A DNA stretch of 64,000 nt, from NCBI GenBank assembly GCA_030248135.1, contig JASANC010004096.1, positions 1 to 64,000 on the forward strand, in the 5' to 3' direction. A program made the position numbers and the translations under genes. Positions 12,701-22,948 of the stretch are shown piece by piece (the first letter of the stretch is position 1; the number at the start of each line of letters is the position of its first letter). This DNA is from Theristus sp. LFF4_11 (taxonomy: Eukaryota > Nematoda > Chromadorea > Monhysterida > Xyalidae). Below the pieces are notes generated by a model. That model was not told the DNA's origin. It saw only the letters and a list, made by a program, of their open reading frames with translations, and made no database searches.

Positions 12701-15700
12701 GGTGTCTCGTCGAGCAGCGCCGTGCACGCGATCGACGACTCCTCGGCGCCGGTGATGTCGCTGAAGTCGATGGCGCAACAAGCGATCGGCACCGACCGTC
12801 AGAGTTTGGCGGCCTCGTTCAAGCTGCTGGCTCACTCGTCCACGCAGCAGCCGCAGCAACCGCAGACCGCCATCATTCCGCCGGCCTTGGGTGAGCGGCG
12901 CACCCCGCGCGACCGTGTGGGGTACCACGTATGGAGGGTTGTGGGGTACCACGGATTGGGGGTTGTGGGGTACCACGGATTGGGGGTTGTGGGGTACCAC
13001 GATGTCGGGTGCGGCTCACAAACAGAGCTTTGCGTCTCGCTTTTTGAGCACCGACTTTCGGTCTTCACCCCGACCTGCCTTCGGCGGTACATTGTGGTAA
13101 CCCACTTCCACATTACGCGAATCAGTGTTATGATAAGAAACATGCGGTGAATATGGACGCAAAACTTTGAGAAACTGAAATTTTGAAAAAGTCAAATTGG
13201 TTAAAAAAGGAAAATGTGATTTGAAAAATGTGAAAAAAAGATATGAAAAAAATGAATGTCTATAGATTTGGAAAAAGTAAAAGAATTGTGCAGGCGCGTC
13301 GCCGCTGGGCAAGCTGCCGATCAACAGCGAGCACCGTCACCACCTGGCGGCGCTCGAGGCCACCATGGGGCACATGCCGCTGCCGATGGACTCTGAACGC
13401 CAGCGCGTCTATCTGCCTCGCTCGCCGTGTCCCACGCCGCTCTACTATCCGCAGCAGCCGTTGCCCATGGCCGATACGTTCGATTATTTTCTGCGTCTTC
13501 AGCCGGAGACGTTGTTCTTCATCTTCTATTACATGGAGGTGACTGGAGATGGGGCGTGTTTTTGGCATTTTTTGGGACTAATAAACTGGGCGTATATAAA
13601 TATTATCTAAAAATGCGTGAGACGCATATAAAAGGAGGAATATGGCCTTGTGTAAGCAGTGAAAGACTTGGCTCGACAACGCTTTTCAAGTCTCTGATGT
13701 GGTACACACGGATACAAGTACATAAGAGTCATATTTTTGCGCCGTTTATTTATGATTTCGGTTGCACATGGCAACCCTCGTGCTTTGTATTGTAGACAAA
13801 TGACCTTTCACATTTGCGGATTTCGGGCATTTAGCGACCACTAAAACTACTAAAATAACAATCAGACTTTAGCTCGCTGACACTGGTTTGTTCAGGACAA
13901 ATTGTATCGCAGAAGCATTGCGGAACGCAAGGTCTCCTGTGGCAAAGGCAATGACTCACGGGACAGACGGTTTATCCTGCCACACTAGTTGAAGGTGACA
14001 CCGGTAAAAAAGATGAAAATCAACGGAAGACAACTCCTTTTTGTCACTGGTGCTGGTGTGTACACAGCGGTGCGTACGTTAACAACAACGAAAAAGCTAC
14101 ATGCAACAATGTTTTGCAATCTCTAATTTTTCTGTTTTTGCACAGAATTTACAGAATTTCGCACATGGCGTGATTTTCGATTAAATCGAAGAGAACAATT
14201 AAAAAATAACTTCAAAGTTTTACGCTTTTCAGCAAAACGAAAACGAAAACGAAAACTTTCGGATTCGCGGCCCTCCGGGGATATAGCGACCGCAGGCCAC
14301 CGAAACCGAAATCGGGCTAAGATCACTGGTGCCCCCAGGACAGAGCGGGGCTTAGAGGCTGCCCCCCTCACATGCCGAGGGTATTGGTTCCACGGGATGG
14401 TGAGCCGTCCATTCCCCAATCCCACCGGAGTTTGGTACCTTCGGGTTTCCGGAATCGGTGGGGGGCGTGCTTCAAAAAAAAAAAAAAAACGCGGCGCAAA
14501 AATATGACCCTTATGTACTTGTATCCGTGTGTACCACATCAGAGACTTGAAAAGCGTTGTCGAGCCAAGTCTTTCACTGCTTACACAAGGCCATATTCCT
14601 CCTTTTATATGCGTCTCACGCATTTTTAGATAATATTCTGACTTTTACATAAGCCCCGAAGGTCGGACCAAAATCACAATTCGTTGGTCACACATTCTTC
14701 TAAACCCCGGACAACTCAGGTTTTTCATTTTTCGTTTTTTAGGCCGATTTCTCCTATGCCATTTCTACGGCCGATTCCCCAAAATCGTCACGATTCAGTA
14801 CCTAGAATCGCTCACAAAAGAAAAACTGACCCAAAAGCCGTGATCGGCGTAATGAATTACCATGGAAAACACCGTTTTCTTGTTTTTCATTTCTGGACCG
14901 GTTTCGCTAAATTCCACGGCCGATTCACCATAAATCGTCACGATTCAGTATCTAGAGTTGCTCATACAAGAAAACTAACCCAAAATCCGTGATCAGCACA
15001 TTGAATTACCCTGGAAAAACCGTTTTCTCGTTTTTCATTTCTGGACCGATTTCGCCAATTTCTACGGCCGATTCGCCCGAAATCGTCACGATTCAGTATC
15101 TAAAGTTGCTCACGTAAGAAAACTAACCCAAAATTCGTGATCAGCGGATTGAATTACCCTGGAAAACACCCTTTTCTTGTTTTTCGTTCCTGGACCAATT
15201 TCGCCAACTTCCACGGCCGATTCGCCCGAAATCGTCACGATTCAGCATCTAGAGTGGCTCACGTAAGAAAACTAACCCAAAATTCGTGATCAGCGCATTG
15301 AATTACCCTGGAAAACACCCTTTTCTTGTTTTTCGTTTCTGGACCGATTTCGCCAACTTCCACGCCCGATTCGCCCGAAATCGTCACGATTCAGCATCTA
15401 GAGTTGCTCACGTAAGAAAACTAACCCAAAATCCGTGATCAGCGCATTGAATTACCCTGGAAAACACCCTTTTCTTGTTTTTCGTTTCTGGACCGATTTC
15501 GCCAACTTCCACGGCCGATTCGCCCGAAATCGTCACGATTCAGCATCTAGAGTTGCTCAAGTAAGAAAACTAACCCAAAATCCGTGATCAGCGCATTGAA
15601 TTACCCTGGAAAACACGCTTTTCTTGTTTTTCGTTTCTGGACCGATTTCGCCAACTTCCACGCCCGATTCGCCCGAAATCGTCACGATTCAGCGTCTAGA

Positions 15701-18481
15701 GTTGCTCACGTAAGAAAACTAACCCAAAATTCGTGATCAGCGCATTGAATTACCCTGGAAAACACCCTTTTCTTGTTTTTCGTTTCTGGACCGATTTCGC
15801 CAACTTCCACGGCCGATTCGCCCGAAATCGTCACGATTCAGCATCTAGAGGGCAGTAGGAGAACTGGTACCCGGAGAACTGGTCACCGGAGAACTGGTAC
15901 CCGGAGAACTGGTCACGCGGAGAACTGGTACCCTCTGATTTGTGCGTGCGGAGAACTGGTCACCGGAGAACTGGTACCCATCTCCAAAAGTTAATTATCC
16001 ACACTCCATTCTGAATTTAATATTTAGTTTATTTAAATCACACTCCATTTAATCACCATATCTTTTTCATTTATTAATTAAATATAAATAACAAATAATT
16101 AAAGTACAGGGTTGGCCAAAAAGCTACCGGACTTCAAACTACTTAAAATTTGAAAGTTTTATAGTATTTAGGTTCGCATTTTTTTAATTTTTAGAGGTTT
16201 TTCTTTCTATTTAATCGTGTTTTGACATTTTTTTGAAAATAGATGAAAACGGTGTGTGCAAGATTGACGCAGACATTTGACTGCACCAGAAAGTAGTGAT
16301 AGCTTTCGCTTTCGGCATTGAAATGCTTCAATGTCTAGCACCGATGATTCCAATGGACAATATCATCAGACATCATCAGAAACAGAAATTTTTAAAATTG
16401 AAAAAGTACGAACCCTAGTTTCCACATGAAATGTTTCCATATTTCAGCCTGAAACCTCAAACCAGACGCGAGATAGAGCAATTTGAAATCCTGTAGATTT
16501 TTTGGCCCACCCTGTACATTTCGAATGAGTCAATTAATATAAAACAAACAAAGTTTTTACAAAATCTTTTTATTAATCTAAAAACCTTCAACAGTAACGG
16601 AAAAAGGCAGTGAAACACGCGCAACCAGAGTGAGTACCAGTTCTCCGGTGACCAGTTCTCCGGGTACCAGTTCTCCGCGTGCGTTTGTGAGAGGGTACCA
16701 GTTCTCCGGTGACCAGTTCTCCGGGTACCAGTTCTCCGCCACCCCATCTAGAGTTGCTCACGTAAGAAAACTAACCCAAAATTCGTGATCAGCGCATTGA
16801 ATTACCCTGGAAAACACCCTTTTCTTGTTTTTCGTTTCTGGACCGATTTCGCCAATTTCCACGGCCGATTCGCCCGAAATCGTCACGATTCAGCATCTAG
16901 AGTTGCTCGCGTAAGAAAACTAACCCAAAATTCGTGATCAGCGCACTGAATTACCCTGGAAAACACCCTTTTCTTGTTTTTCGTTTCTGGACCGATTTCG
17001 CCAACTTCCATGGCCGATTCGCCAGAAATCGTCATGATTCAGCATCTAGAGTTGCTCACGTAAGAAAACTATCCCAAAATCCGTGATCAGCGTATTGAAT
17101 TCCTACGGACTAAACATTTCTGCTATTTTTCGTATCTCAGACAAAATTTGTAAGACTGAAAAAATGATACCCAGTCAAAATGCTACGAATTTTCAAAAAA
17201 TGCACAATTTTGACCCAAAAAATGCCCGGGCAAAAAATAAACTAAATTTTCAGAATCTACGGATGAATTTACCCGAGGAAAAATTCTTGTTCAACTGTGA
17301 AAGTGTCCCAGCTAAAAATTGAAAGGGCGAACACTTAAAACCAGGTGACAACCCTGCGAACTTTCAAAAAAGCCCAATTTTTACCCCAAAAAGGGGTCGG
17401 GGCAAAAAATTAACTCATTTTTCCAAATCTACGGATGAAATTACGCTAGGAAACATTTTTCTTCAACTGTGAAAGTGTCCCAGCTAAAAATTGAAAGGGC
17501 GAACACTTGAAACCCGGTGAAAACGCTGCGAACTTTTAAAAATGCCCAAATTTTTACCCAAAAAAGTGGTCGGGGCAAAAAATTAACCCATTTTTCCAAA
17601 TCTAAGGATGAAATTACCCCAGGAAACATTCTTGCTAGACTGTGAACGTGTCGCAAGTAAAAACTGAAAGCGCGAACACATGTTGATTACATACCGGAAA
17701 AAAAAGAGATAGAAAAATAAGTAACACTGTTTTCAGAATAGGTTTTTCGTGTCTACAGCGTATGAAAAGTAGTCGGATAAAAAATTTTTCGCGGCTCCAA
17801 GCACAACTTTGGGTGTTCGTTTCGTGTGCACAGAACCAAGTTTGTGGCTTATACTATGCTCGCTGGAGGAAGCGAGCAAATTTGAAAAACGCGCGCGAGA
17901 GGATAACGGCTCATATAATGCGTGATGCGCTGTCCGCTCGCTGACGCTCGCTCGCGCATCCGCATGATTTGTGTGTGATCTTGTGGGCCAGTTTATGCTC
18001 GGGTCAGATTTGCGCTATGCGGCGTTTAGAACGTTCAGTTTTTTGAGTTCGGAATGGCGCGGGGGCACACCAAATAATTAAAATAAAAGCTCACTTTCTG
18101 TTTCTGGTGTTTTTTCTGCAGGGCACGAAAGCGCAGTATTTGGCAGCGAAAGCGCTGAAGAATAAATCGTGGCGATTCCACAAAAAATATCTGATGTGGT
18201 TCCAGCGGTATGAGGAGCCGAAAACGATCAATGACGACTATGAAACGGTCGGTTGGTTTTTCGGTGGAATGGTTTTTTTTGAACGAGACTTTCAATTTTC
18301 ATTTGCAGTCAACTGATTGGGATGAGTGTGAGTTAGCTTGTAGAATAGTGGAGTTTGATTTTATTGTTCTGAAATATTCCAGGGAACGTACATCTACTTT
18401 GACTACGAGAAATGGACTCAACGCAAACGGGAAGGATTCACGTTTGAGTACCAATATTTGGAAGACCGCGAGCTGAATTAA
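6951..18481 (+). CDS. CNOT3: CCR4-NOT transcription complex subunit 3 (17 exons)
   Basis: Subunit of the CCR4-NOT deadenylase complex, which shortens mRNA poly(A) tails in the cytoplasm and also acts in transcription. Modelled exons: 6951-7208, 7394-7522, 7969-8076, 8217-8330, 8555-8672, 9006-9115, 9540-9709, 10180-10396, 10719-10875, 11071-11201, 11529-11675, 11859-11994, 12079-12251, 12689-12890, 13294-13538, 18122-18247, 18383-18481; 879 codons, in phase throughout (human protein 753). Residues 1-230 are the Not3/5 N-terminal coiled coil ([17 protein letters not shown] near residue 50, YEDLDLGDV near 235). Residues 240-700 are a low-complexity Ser/Thr/Pro/Gln linker. The last 160 residues are the NOT box, with [42 protein letters not shown] and [14 protein letters not shown] before the stop. 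Linker exon edges (exons 8, 10-12) are less certain: exon 8 could start at 10186 and exon 10 end at 11210. The 4.6-kb intron 13539-18121 holds mobile DNA. Confidence 0.93.
9213..9379. mobile_element. TA-flanked MITE in CNOT3 intron (ACAGT-ended family)
   Basis: About 167 bp with inverted ends TACAGTTTATCTGGATAAT and ATTATCCATGGACTGTA. The interior shares AAGCTCCGCCTCCACAGCAATG and the ACCAAC.AATCAG motif with elements at 23544-23684 and 53667-53833, so it is a diverged member of that family. TA at both edges suggests a Tc1/mariner-type MITE. It lies between CNOT3 exons 6 and 7. Confidence 0.7.
9712..9789. repeat. (GTT)n microsatellite just inside a CNOT3 splice donor
   Basis: A GTG/GTT triplet run of about 75 bases begins two or three bases after the GTACGT donor of CNOT3 exon 7 (exon end 9709). 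It is intronic in the model, because the exon-8 reading frame resumes in phase at 10180. Read through, it would encode only Val/Leu. Confidence 0.9.
11253..11325. mobile_element. Palindromic hairpin MITE, copy 1 of 5
   Basis: Short palindrome with arms GCATTCATGAAGCAGTATTT and AATACAGCTTCATGAATGC. Same family as 20587-20680, 25235-25322, 51548-51644 and 56795-56888, but with a shortened loop. It sits in CNOT3 intron 10, and its left edge reads GTGAGC, which resembles a splice donor; using that donor would put the next exon out of phase, so I did not use it. Confidence 0.8.
12918..13006. repeat. 24-bp minisatellite in CNOT3 intron
   Basis: Three to four copies of a unit close to GGGGTACCACGGATTGGGGG plus TTGT, beginning about 28 bases after the GTGAGC donor of exon 14. 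It is noncoding in the model. Confidence 0.85.
13603..14633. mobile_element. Tc1/mariner-like non-autonomous element, left copy
   Basis: A 1031-bp unit with inverted ends of about 145 bp starting TTATCTAAAAATGCGTGAGA, flanked by TA on both sides (13601-13602, 14634-14635). Its near-identical reverse-complement copy is 29739-30768. No transposase is visible. The interior includes a GC-rich stretch (about 14260-14470) and a poly-A run. The TA flank suggests a Tc1/mariner-type element; the superfamily is inferred from the flank alone. Confidence 0.75.
15851..16744. mobile_element. 894-bp element with 9-bp target duplication (Mutator-like?)
   Basis: The element interrupts one 149-bp satellite unit and is flanked by the 9-bp direct repeat CATCTAGAG (15842-15850 and 16745-16753). 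Both ends are built from inverted clusters of a ~13-bp motif, GGAGAACTGGTAC/GGAGAACTGGTCAC. It is absent from the matching place in the right arm. A 9-bp duplication is typical of Mutator-like elements, but no transposase is present, so the superfamily is inferred. Confidence 0.8.
16107..16514. mobile_element. Mariner-type MITE nested in the 894-bp element
   Basis: A 408-bp unit with inverted ends CAGGGTTGGCCAAAAAGCTAC and its partner ending GGCCCACCCTG, flanked by TA (16105-16106 and 16515-16516). CAGGGTG-GGCCAAAAA is a common form of mariner terminal repeat. No open reading frame of note. Confidence 0.8.
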
Positions 18482-19763
18482 AATGAAGCACCGAATTTTT
18501 CTCTGCCAGAACAATTTGTAAATATGGTTAATGAACTTCATTCCAACTTTTGAGAAAAAAACAGTTCTAACACTAATTCGCTTCTATTGTCTGCCAGTGT
18601 AAGTAGCCAATTAGATTTTTTGGTTAGTTTTTTTGTCATTTCTTTTCGGACTGGTAATCTCAGCAGCTCTGAGTTCTTCGCGTACAAATTAGAATTCAGT
18701 TCTTGTGTCTATTGTTTTGATTTCGCTGTCGGTTTTTTGCTGTCTGCAACGTGAACAGAAATCAAGCGCAGGTTTTTGTACATTTTTTGGGTGATTTCAA
18801 CCACACAATTTGGCTGCTGATTCATTGTTTGTTCTCATATTCGCAATCGGTGTTTCATGATCGGTTCAGCTCGATACTTGCGTCAAATCCGCACACGGTC
18901 TCTTGAAATCCATTATTGAGTGCAGCTAGCTGATTGGCTGCGTCATCTGTTTGCACTTGGTTTGCTGCTTGGTCGAAATCGAACCTGATCTGACCAGTCA
19001 GTCAGCTTTGTATCAGATAATCAAGTTCCGGGCACACGGAGTACGGTATCTACAACGTAGTCTCACCACGATCTTTCGCCACACGGTCTTTTCCCGTCGA
19101 AGTCATTAATCATTAAAATGTCGTTGTTGTTTTTTCTTTTTAGTCCCATGCTAATAAACTTTCAAATCGTGTCGAGATACGTGGATTTTGTGCTCCGTGT
19201 GTTGGAATTGTTGACCATAATCGACTGTACATAACACAGCTGTTCTTATTGTCGCTGAAAAGAGTCAATGCAGGGCCCCAGGTGATAACTTGACACTGCT
19301 GTTAAATTGTTTCAAGCTCCATACCAGTCAAACCACTGTGTCCGATTCTGCGCCGTTTTTACAATTAAAATTCGTTCCGCTGTTCGGTTTCTTGTCTCAT
19401 CTTGCTGTTGTGCGGTGTATTTTCAAGAATATTTGGACTCGCTACACACGTGTGTTTTTTGCCGTTTGTTGTTTCCAACCGGGCTGTCGGAATTTTCAAA
19501 TTAGCGTTTTGCTGATTGGTTATTGTTGCGTTGTATGAGCAATTAGCAAAAGCATTGCCATTTAAAATTTGGTGCAGCCCATAATTCGTTTGAACTCACG
19601 GTGTACTGTGTAGAAAAAGGCTGAAAATGAATAAAAATTATAAAGAGACAATATTGGCTATGATATTGAGGTTTTGACATGGATAATTGTACCCCGTTAC
19701 GGCTTATTGGAAAAAGCTAAATTTCTTTGTTTCAGTTTTTATTTTTAAAGGTTTTGTGGTCAG
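18482..19763. other. CNOT3 downstream region, noncoding
   Basis: AT-rich sequence after the CNOT3 stop. It should hold the 3' untranslated region; AATAAA-like AATAAAC lies near 19154. No coding exon or repeat family is evident before the splice acceptor at 19763. Confidence 0.5.
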
Positions 19764-22197
19764 CATGAACGGACAGCATCTGGTAACATTTTTTTGAATT
19801 CCAAACGAATTTGGCGTCACGAAAATGTGGAAACTGACCAGTCAGTCTGGCAACGAGTGAAGGTAAGTGGTGTTTTTTTATCAGATACTATCATTTTTTT
19901 GATTCTGCGACTGAATGCGTGTGCTGATTTCGAAAAGAACCTATGGCAATTCAAAATCGCCTCGGTGACCTGACCCTGTTTAGGAGACTCGGATCGCTTT
20001 GCCGATTTTGATTGCCCGTGTCATGCCTACAATCTACAGCTGTTTACCCATCTATGCGCGACTTTGAGTCCCGGGAACCAAAGCGAAAAATCATTATTAG
20101 ATGCTCCGCGTAATGTGGTACTGTGCGGACGGTTTCCTGCTATTGAAAAAAAGTTGCTGTGTTGAGAACAATTGAGAAACGGGAGCTTCCCAAAAGTAAC
20201 CAGGACAACATCATCGTTTTTCCATTGAGTTCCTTATTGGTATTCCTAAACCAGTGAAAAAACGCACACTAATGTTACTCAACTCTAAAAAAAACTGAAC
20301 TGGATAGAAAATCGTATTTTTTTAGTTTAGCCCCGGTTTGGGCCTGAAAACTCAAAACACCTAATGGACCAAAGGGCGTCGTAATTGCATGTGAATGAAA
20401 CAAATTTTGAAATCACCATTACTTGTTGTTTTTACAAGAATGTTTTCTCTGCACCGTCGTTAATGACAAAATACGATCAAATAAATCAGATCGGGCCCAG
20501 GCGAAACAAACTGTGTAGCCGATCTAGTCGAGAAAAAAATAGTGTCAAATTTCAATTCTCCTAAGCGGTAAACCCAGTTGAAAGCTAAAGCGGCATTCAT
20601 GAAGCAGCATTTAGTGGCACGTGGCTGTGTTAAAACATAGCTACGCGGTCACCAAATACTGCTTCATGAATGCACCTTAACTCTGGCCAACATACAATAT
20701 CTTATGTTATTTATTTGTTGAGACTTTTCATCTCCTGACGGACTTGCATTGTTTGTGCGAACTACATTTCTCACGGCAGGTTTCCTTTTTTCATGCCAAT
20801 TGTTTCGAGAAGCGTTAGGCTTCATTCTTATCATAATGAACACTTTCGCCTTAATTAAAATAATATGGAGCAAGAATCCGAAGAAACAGTAATCAGTGCT
20901 GGTGCACCTAGAGATGTCAAGAAAAAAAATTTTCTATTTTTTTCTTTTAAAAAAAAATTTTTTTTTAATTTTTTTTTTTAAATGAAAGTTGTTCAGAATT
21001 TTTCAGGGAGTCCGAATATCACCATCTGAGGAGCCACCGACTTACCATATGACCCCCACTCATATGGGAGGAGGGTGAAAATTTCAGACTTGGTTTCGGC
21101 GACCCCATTTTCCCACCGACGACATCATGTCTCGTGTTTTGCCTCTCAATTCACCTCAAATAACATGGAAACAAGTTCCACAACAAACCGGTGTGATCAT
21201 GCTGACGACACGAGGCGAAACAGCAACGAGCAACCAACGAAGTTACGCTTGCAGTGGCAGACAGTGCAATTTCCACCTTTCGAGATCCTGAAAAACGATG
21301 CGTAAATGTGAGTTCTCTGCTTCTATCTCACCTTAGCGACATCGGAATTTGTTGAACTAGCCTTTGCGACGCTCAAGTACTTCAATGCGCGAGTCGATCA
21401 TCACTCACCAAGGCTGAAAACAGTCGATAAATCAATCCAGAATACCACCTGCAACGTTGAAGACTAAGTGACAAGGTAAAGTCAAAGAAAATTTTTGTTG
21501 AACTTTCGAAAAATTATGCCAAAAACGGCATTTTCAGGGCACATTAAAGAAAAAATTTCAAAAATTTTTAATAAAAAAATAAAATAAAAAATGCTCATTT
21601 TTTTACTTTTTTTTTAAATTAAAAAATTTTTTTTTGACCCTTACATCTCTAGGTGCACCACAAGTGGCACTTTTAAAAAAACTACATCTTTTGTCCTTTC
21701 CATTCCTGCCACTGCTTACATCAAGTGCGCTTTTCAATTAATACCCGATGAATTCCAACGTTATTGCGTTAATTAACAAACAAACAAGAGAGAGCATAGG
21801 TGCAGCGGTTGTGATTTGTTTATCACGGACAATCGAAAGTATTCCATACATCTCAGATGCTGACTGATAAATTGCTGCGCGATACTGCAAAAATTAGGTC
21901 CACAAATAACGTCATCATCTCTGGCCGAATGACAAATAAGATTTGCCTGGCGGAGGAGGTAGGATTTCCCTATTCCTGTTCTAGCTGCCCTTTGTTTTCC
22001 GAATCAGATGGAATGGATTTCGTGGTGTTGCTACTGTTGCACCACTTTCAGCCCTTGTTCGTGCTTTTTTTGTATTGGAATTTCTCACCTCACTGTTTGT
22101 AATTGCGTATCAGCGGTTCCGGCCAGAGACAGAAAATGCACGGAAAGTTCCCGGCAGGAAGTACAAAGCGGTTAAAGTGTTAGCGAAGCAAAAATAA
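19764..22197 (+). CDS. Last three exons of an unrecognised gene
   Basis: Three exons join in one frame: 19764-19862 (33 codons, strong AAG/GTAAGT donor), 21857-21958 (34 codons, acceptor CTCAG, donor GTAGGA) and 22114-22197 (27 codons and stop). The 94-residue tail is basic and polar, with NSKRIWRHENVETDQ in the first exon, DKLLRDTAKIRSTNNVIISG in the second, and a Lys-rich end KVPGRKYKAVKVLAKQK. I do not recognise the family; a basic tail like this is compatible with a nucleolar or RNA-binding protein, but that is a guess. The start is not found: no upstream exon in the right phase is obvious between 18482 and 19763. The 2-kb intron carries a hairpin MITE and a hAT-like element. If the second exon's ATG is the start, the product is only 61 residues. 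Confidence 0.5.
20587..20680. mobile_element. Palindromic hairpin MITE, copy 2 of 5
   Basis: About 94 bp; AAGCGGCATTCATGAAGCAG on the left and its complement TGCTTCATGAATGCACCTTA on the right. Located in the intron 19863-21856. Confidence 0.85.
20901..21660 (+). mobile_element. hAT-like non-autonomous element, copy 2 (complete)
   Basis: A 760-bp element with inverted ends GGTGCACCTAGAGATGT at both edges. GGTGCACC is itself palindromic, so it could be an 8-bp target duplication or the outer part of the terminal repeat; because copy 1 (3395-4103) ends with the same 8 bases, I favour the terminal repeat. The subterminal regions are long A/T homopolymer runs. It carries the same 76-codon open stretch as copy 1 (21075-21305), with no recognisable domain. 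Confidence 0.75.
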
Positions 22198-22948
22198 CGG
22201 GCACGTATAGTAACCACATTCTTTTTTCTTTCTTATTGTGGGACAGGGGATTTATTTACAGACAAAAGAAGTCCTACAAACTTGTCAGTGAGTCAGTTGT
22301 GGTTTCCATGAGTTCAGCGAAGCGATTTCAAGAGCTAATGAGTCCTTTCAAACGATGATAGCAGCTTCTTCTTTATAGCACCTCTTGCCTGGATCATTAG
22401 CTGCTCGTTAGTCCGGTCAAGCTGCTCGGCTTAAAGCACGCTAGATTGTGTGTGTGTGTCTGTCATATGACATTCTCACACGCACACACTGTAGCGCAGC
22501 ATTTTTTACTTATCTTGTCATCGGTGAAGATAACATTCGCGCGGTGCCCCTAATCTCATCACATGCATATTTCTTTCCTGCTTCGTCGCTTCTGTGGATA
22601 TCTTCTCTCTGACACCAGAAGATATAATATCGCCTCAAAACGCAGCTGTGTCTCACCATCCACCGATTAACGAACGGCAAATAGAAAACAAAACGAAGAA
22701 GCAAACGCAAGTGAACAAACTGACACCGTACGTGTCGACCAGCCACCGGCTTCGGTTATATTCGTTTTTTTGTTGGCCTTCAGCATTTTGTTTCGAATCG
22801 CATGAAGTGTTCATTCACAACACATGTACACTGGCCGCCAGTGCCTAGTGCTGGAGTTGATTGACCTGAGCGCCGTTTGTGTGCTCCTTTCGAACGTTTT
22901 TCTCGCGTAACAATATTGAAGAAAAAAAGGAGAAGAAGCACTGGAAAC

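Larger units (their letters stand above)
14700..17100. repeat. 149-bp satellite-like tandem array
   Basis: Consecutive copies of a 149-bp unit; the GATCAGCGCATTGAATTACC motif ends at 15300, 15449, 15598 and 15747, exactly 149 apart. Each unit also has TTTCTGGACCGATTTCGCCA and TCGTCACGATTCAGCATC. Outer units (14700-15000) are more diverged than inner ones, as expected for an array homogenised from the middle. It is interrupted by the insertion at 15851-16744 and repeated inverted at about 27885-29620. Confidence 0.92.
13603..17970. repeat. Left arm of giant inverted repeat
   Basis: This entire stretch, apart from an 894-bp insertion at 15851-16744, is matched in reverse complement by about 27004-30768, with near identity in every part I compared (ends, 149-bp array, and the block 17100-17970 against 27008-27900). 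The arm lies wholly within the CNOT3 intron 13539-18121. It consists of the Tc1-like element (13603-14633), a 149-bp tandem array (about 14700-17100) and a ~850-bp block with three degenerate ~175-bp repeats (CCAGCTAAAAATTGAAAGGG). Confidence 0.85.

Noticed and set aside
14240..14480. GC-rich block inside the Tc1-like element as a possible tRNA or SINE
   Set aside because: I could not place convincing A- and B-box spacing or a cloverleaf, and both copies lie inside the same transposon.
14700..17100. Regular direct repeats that might suggest a CRISPR array
   Set aside because: The repeats are head-to-tail 149-bp units without unique spacers, in a eukaryotic intron; they are satellite-like.
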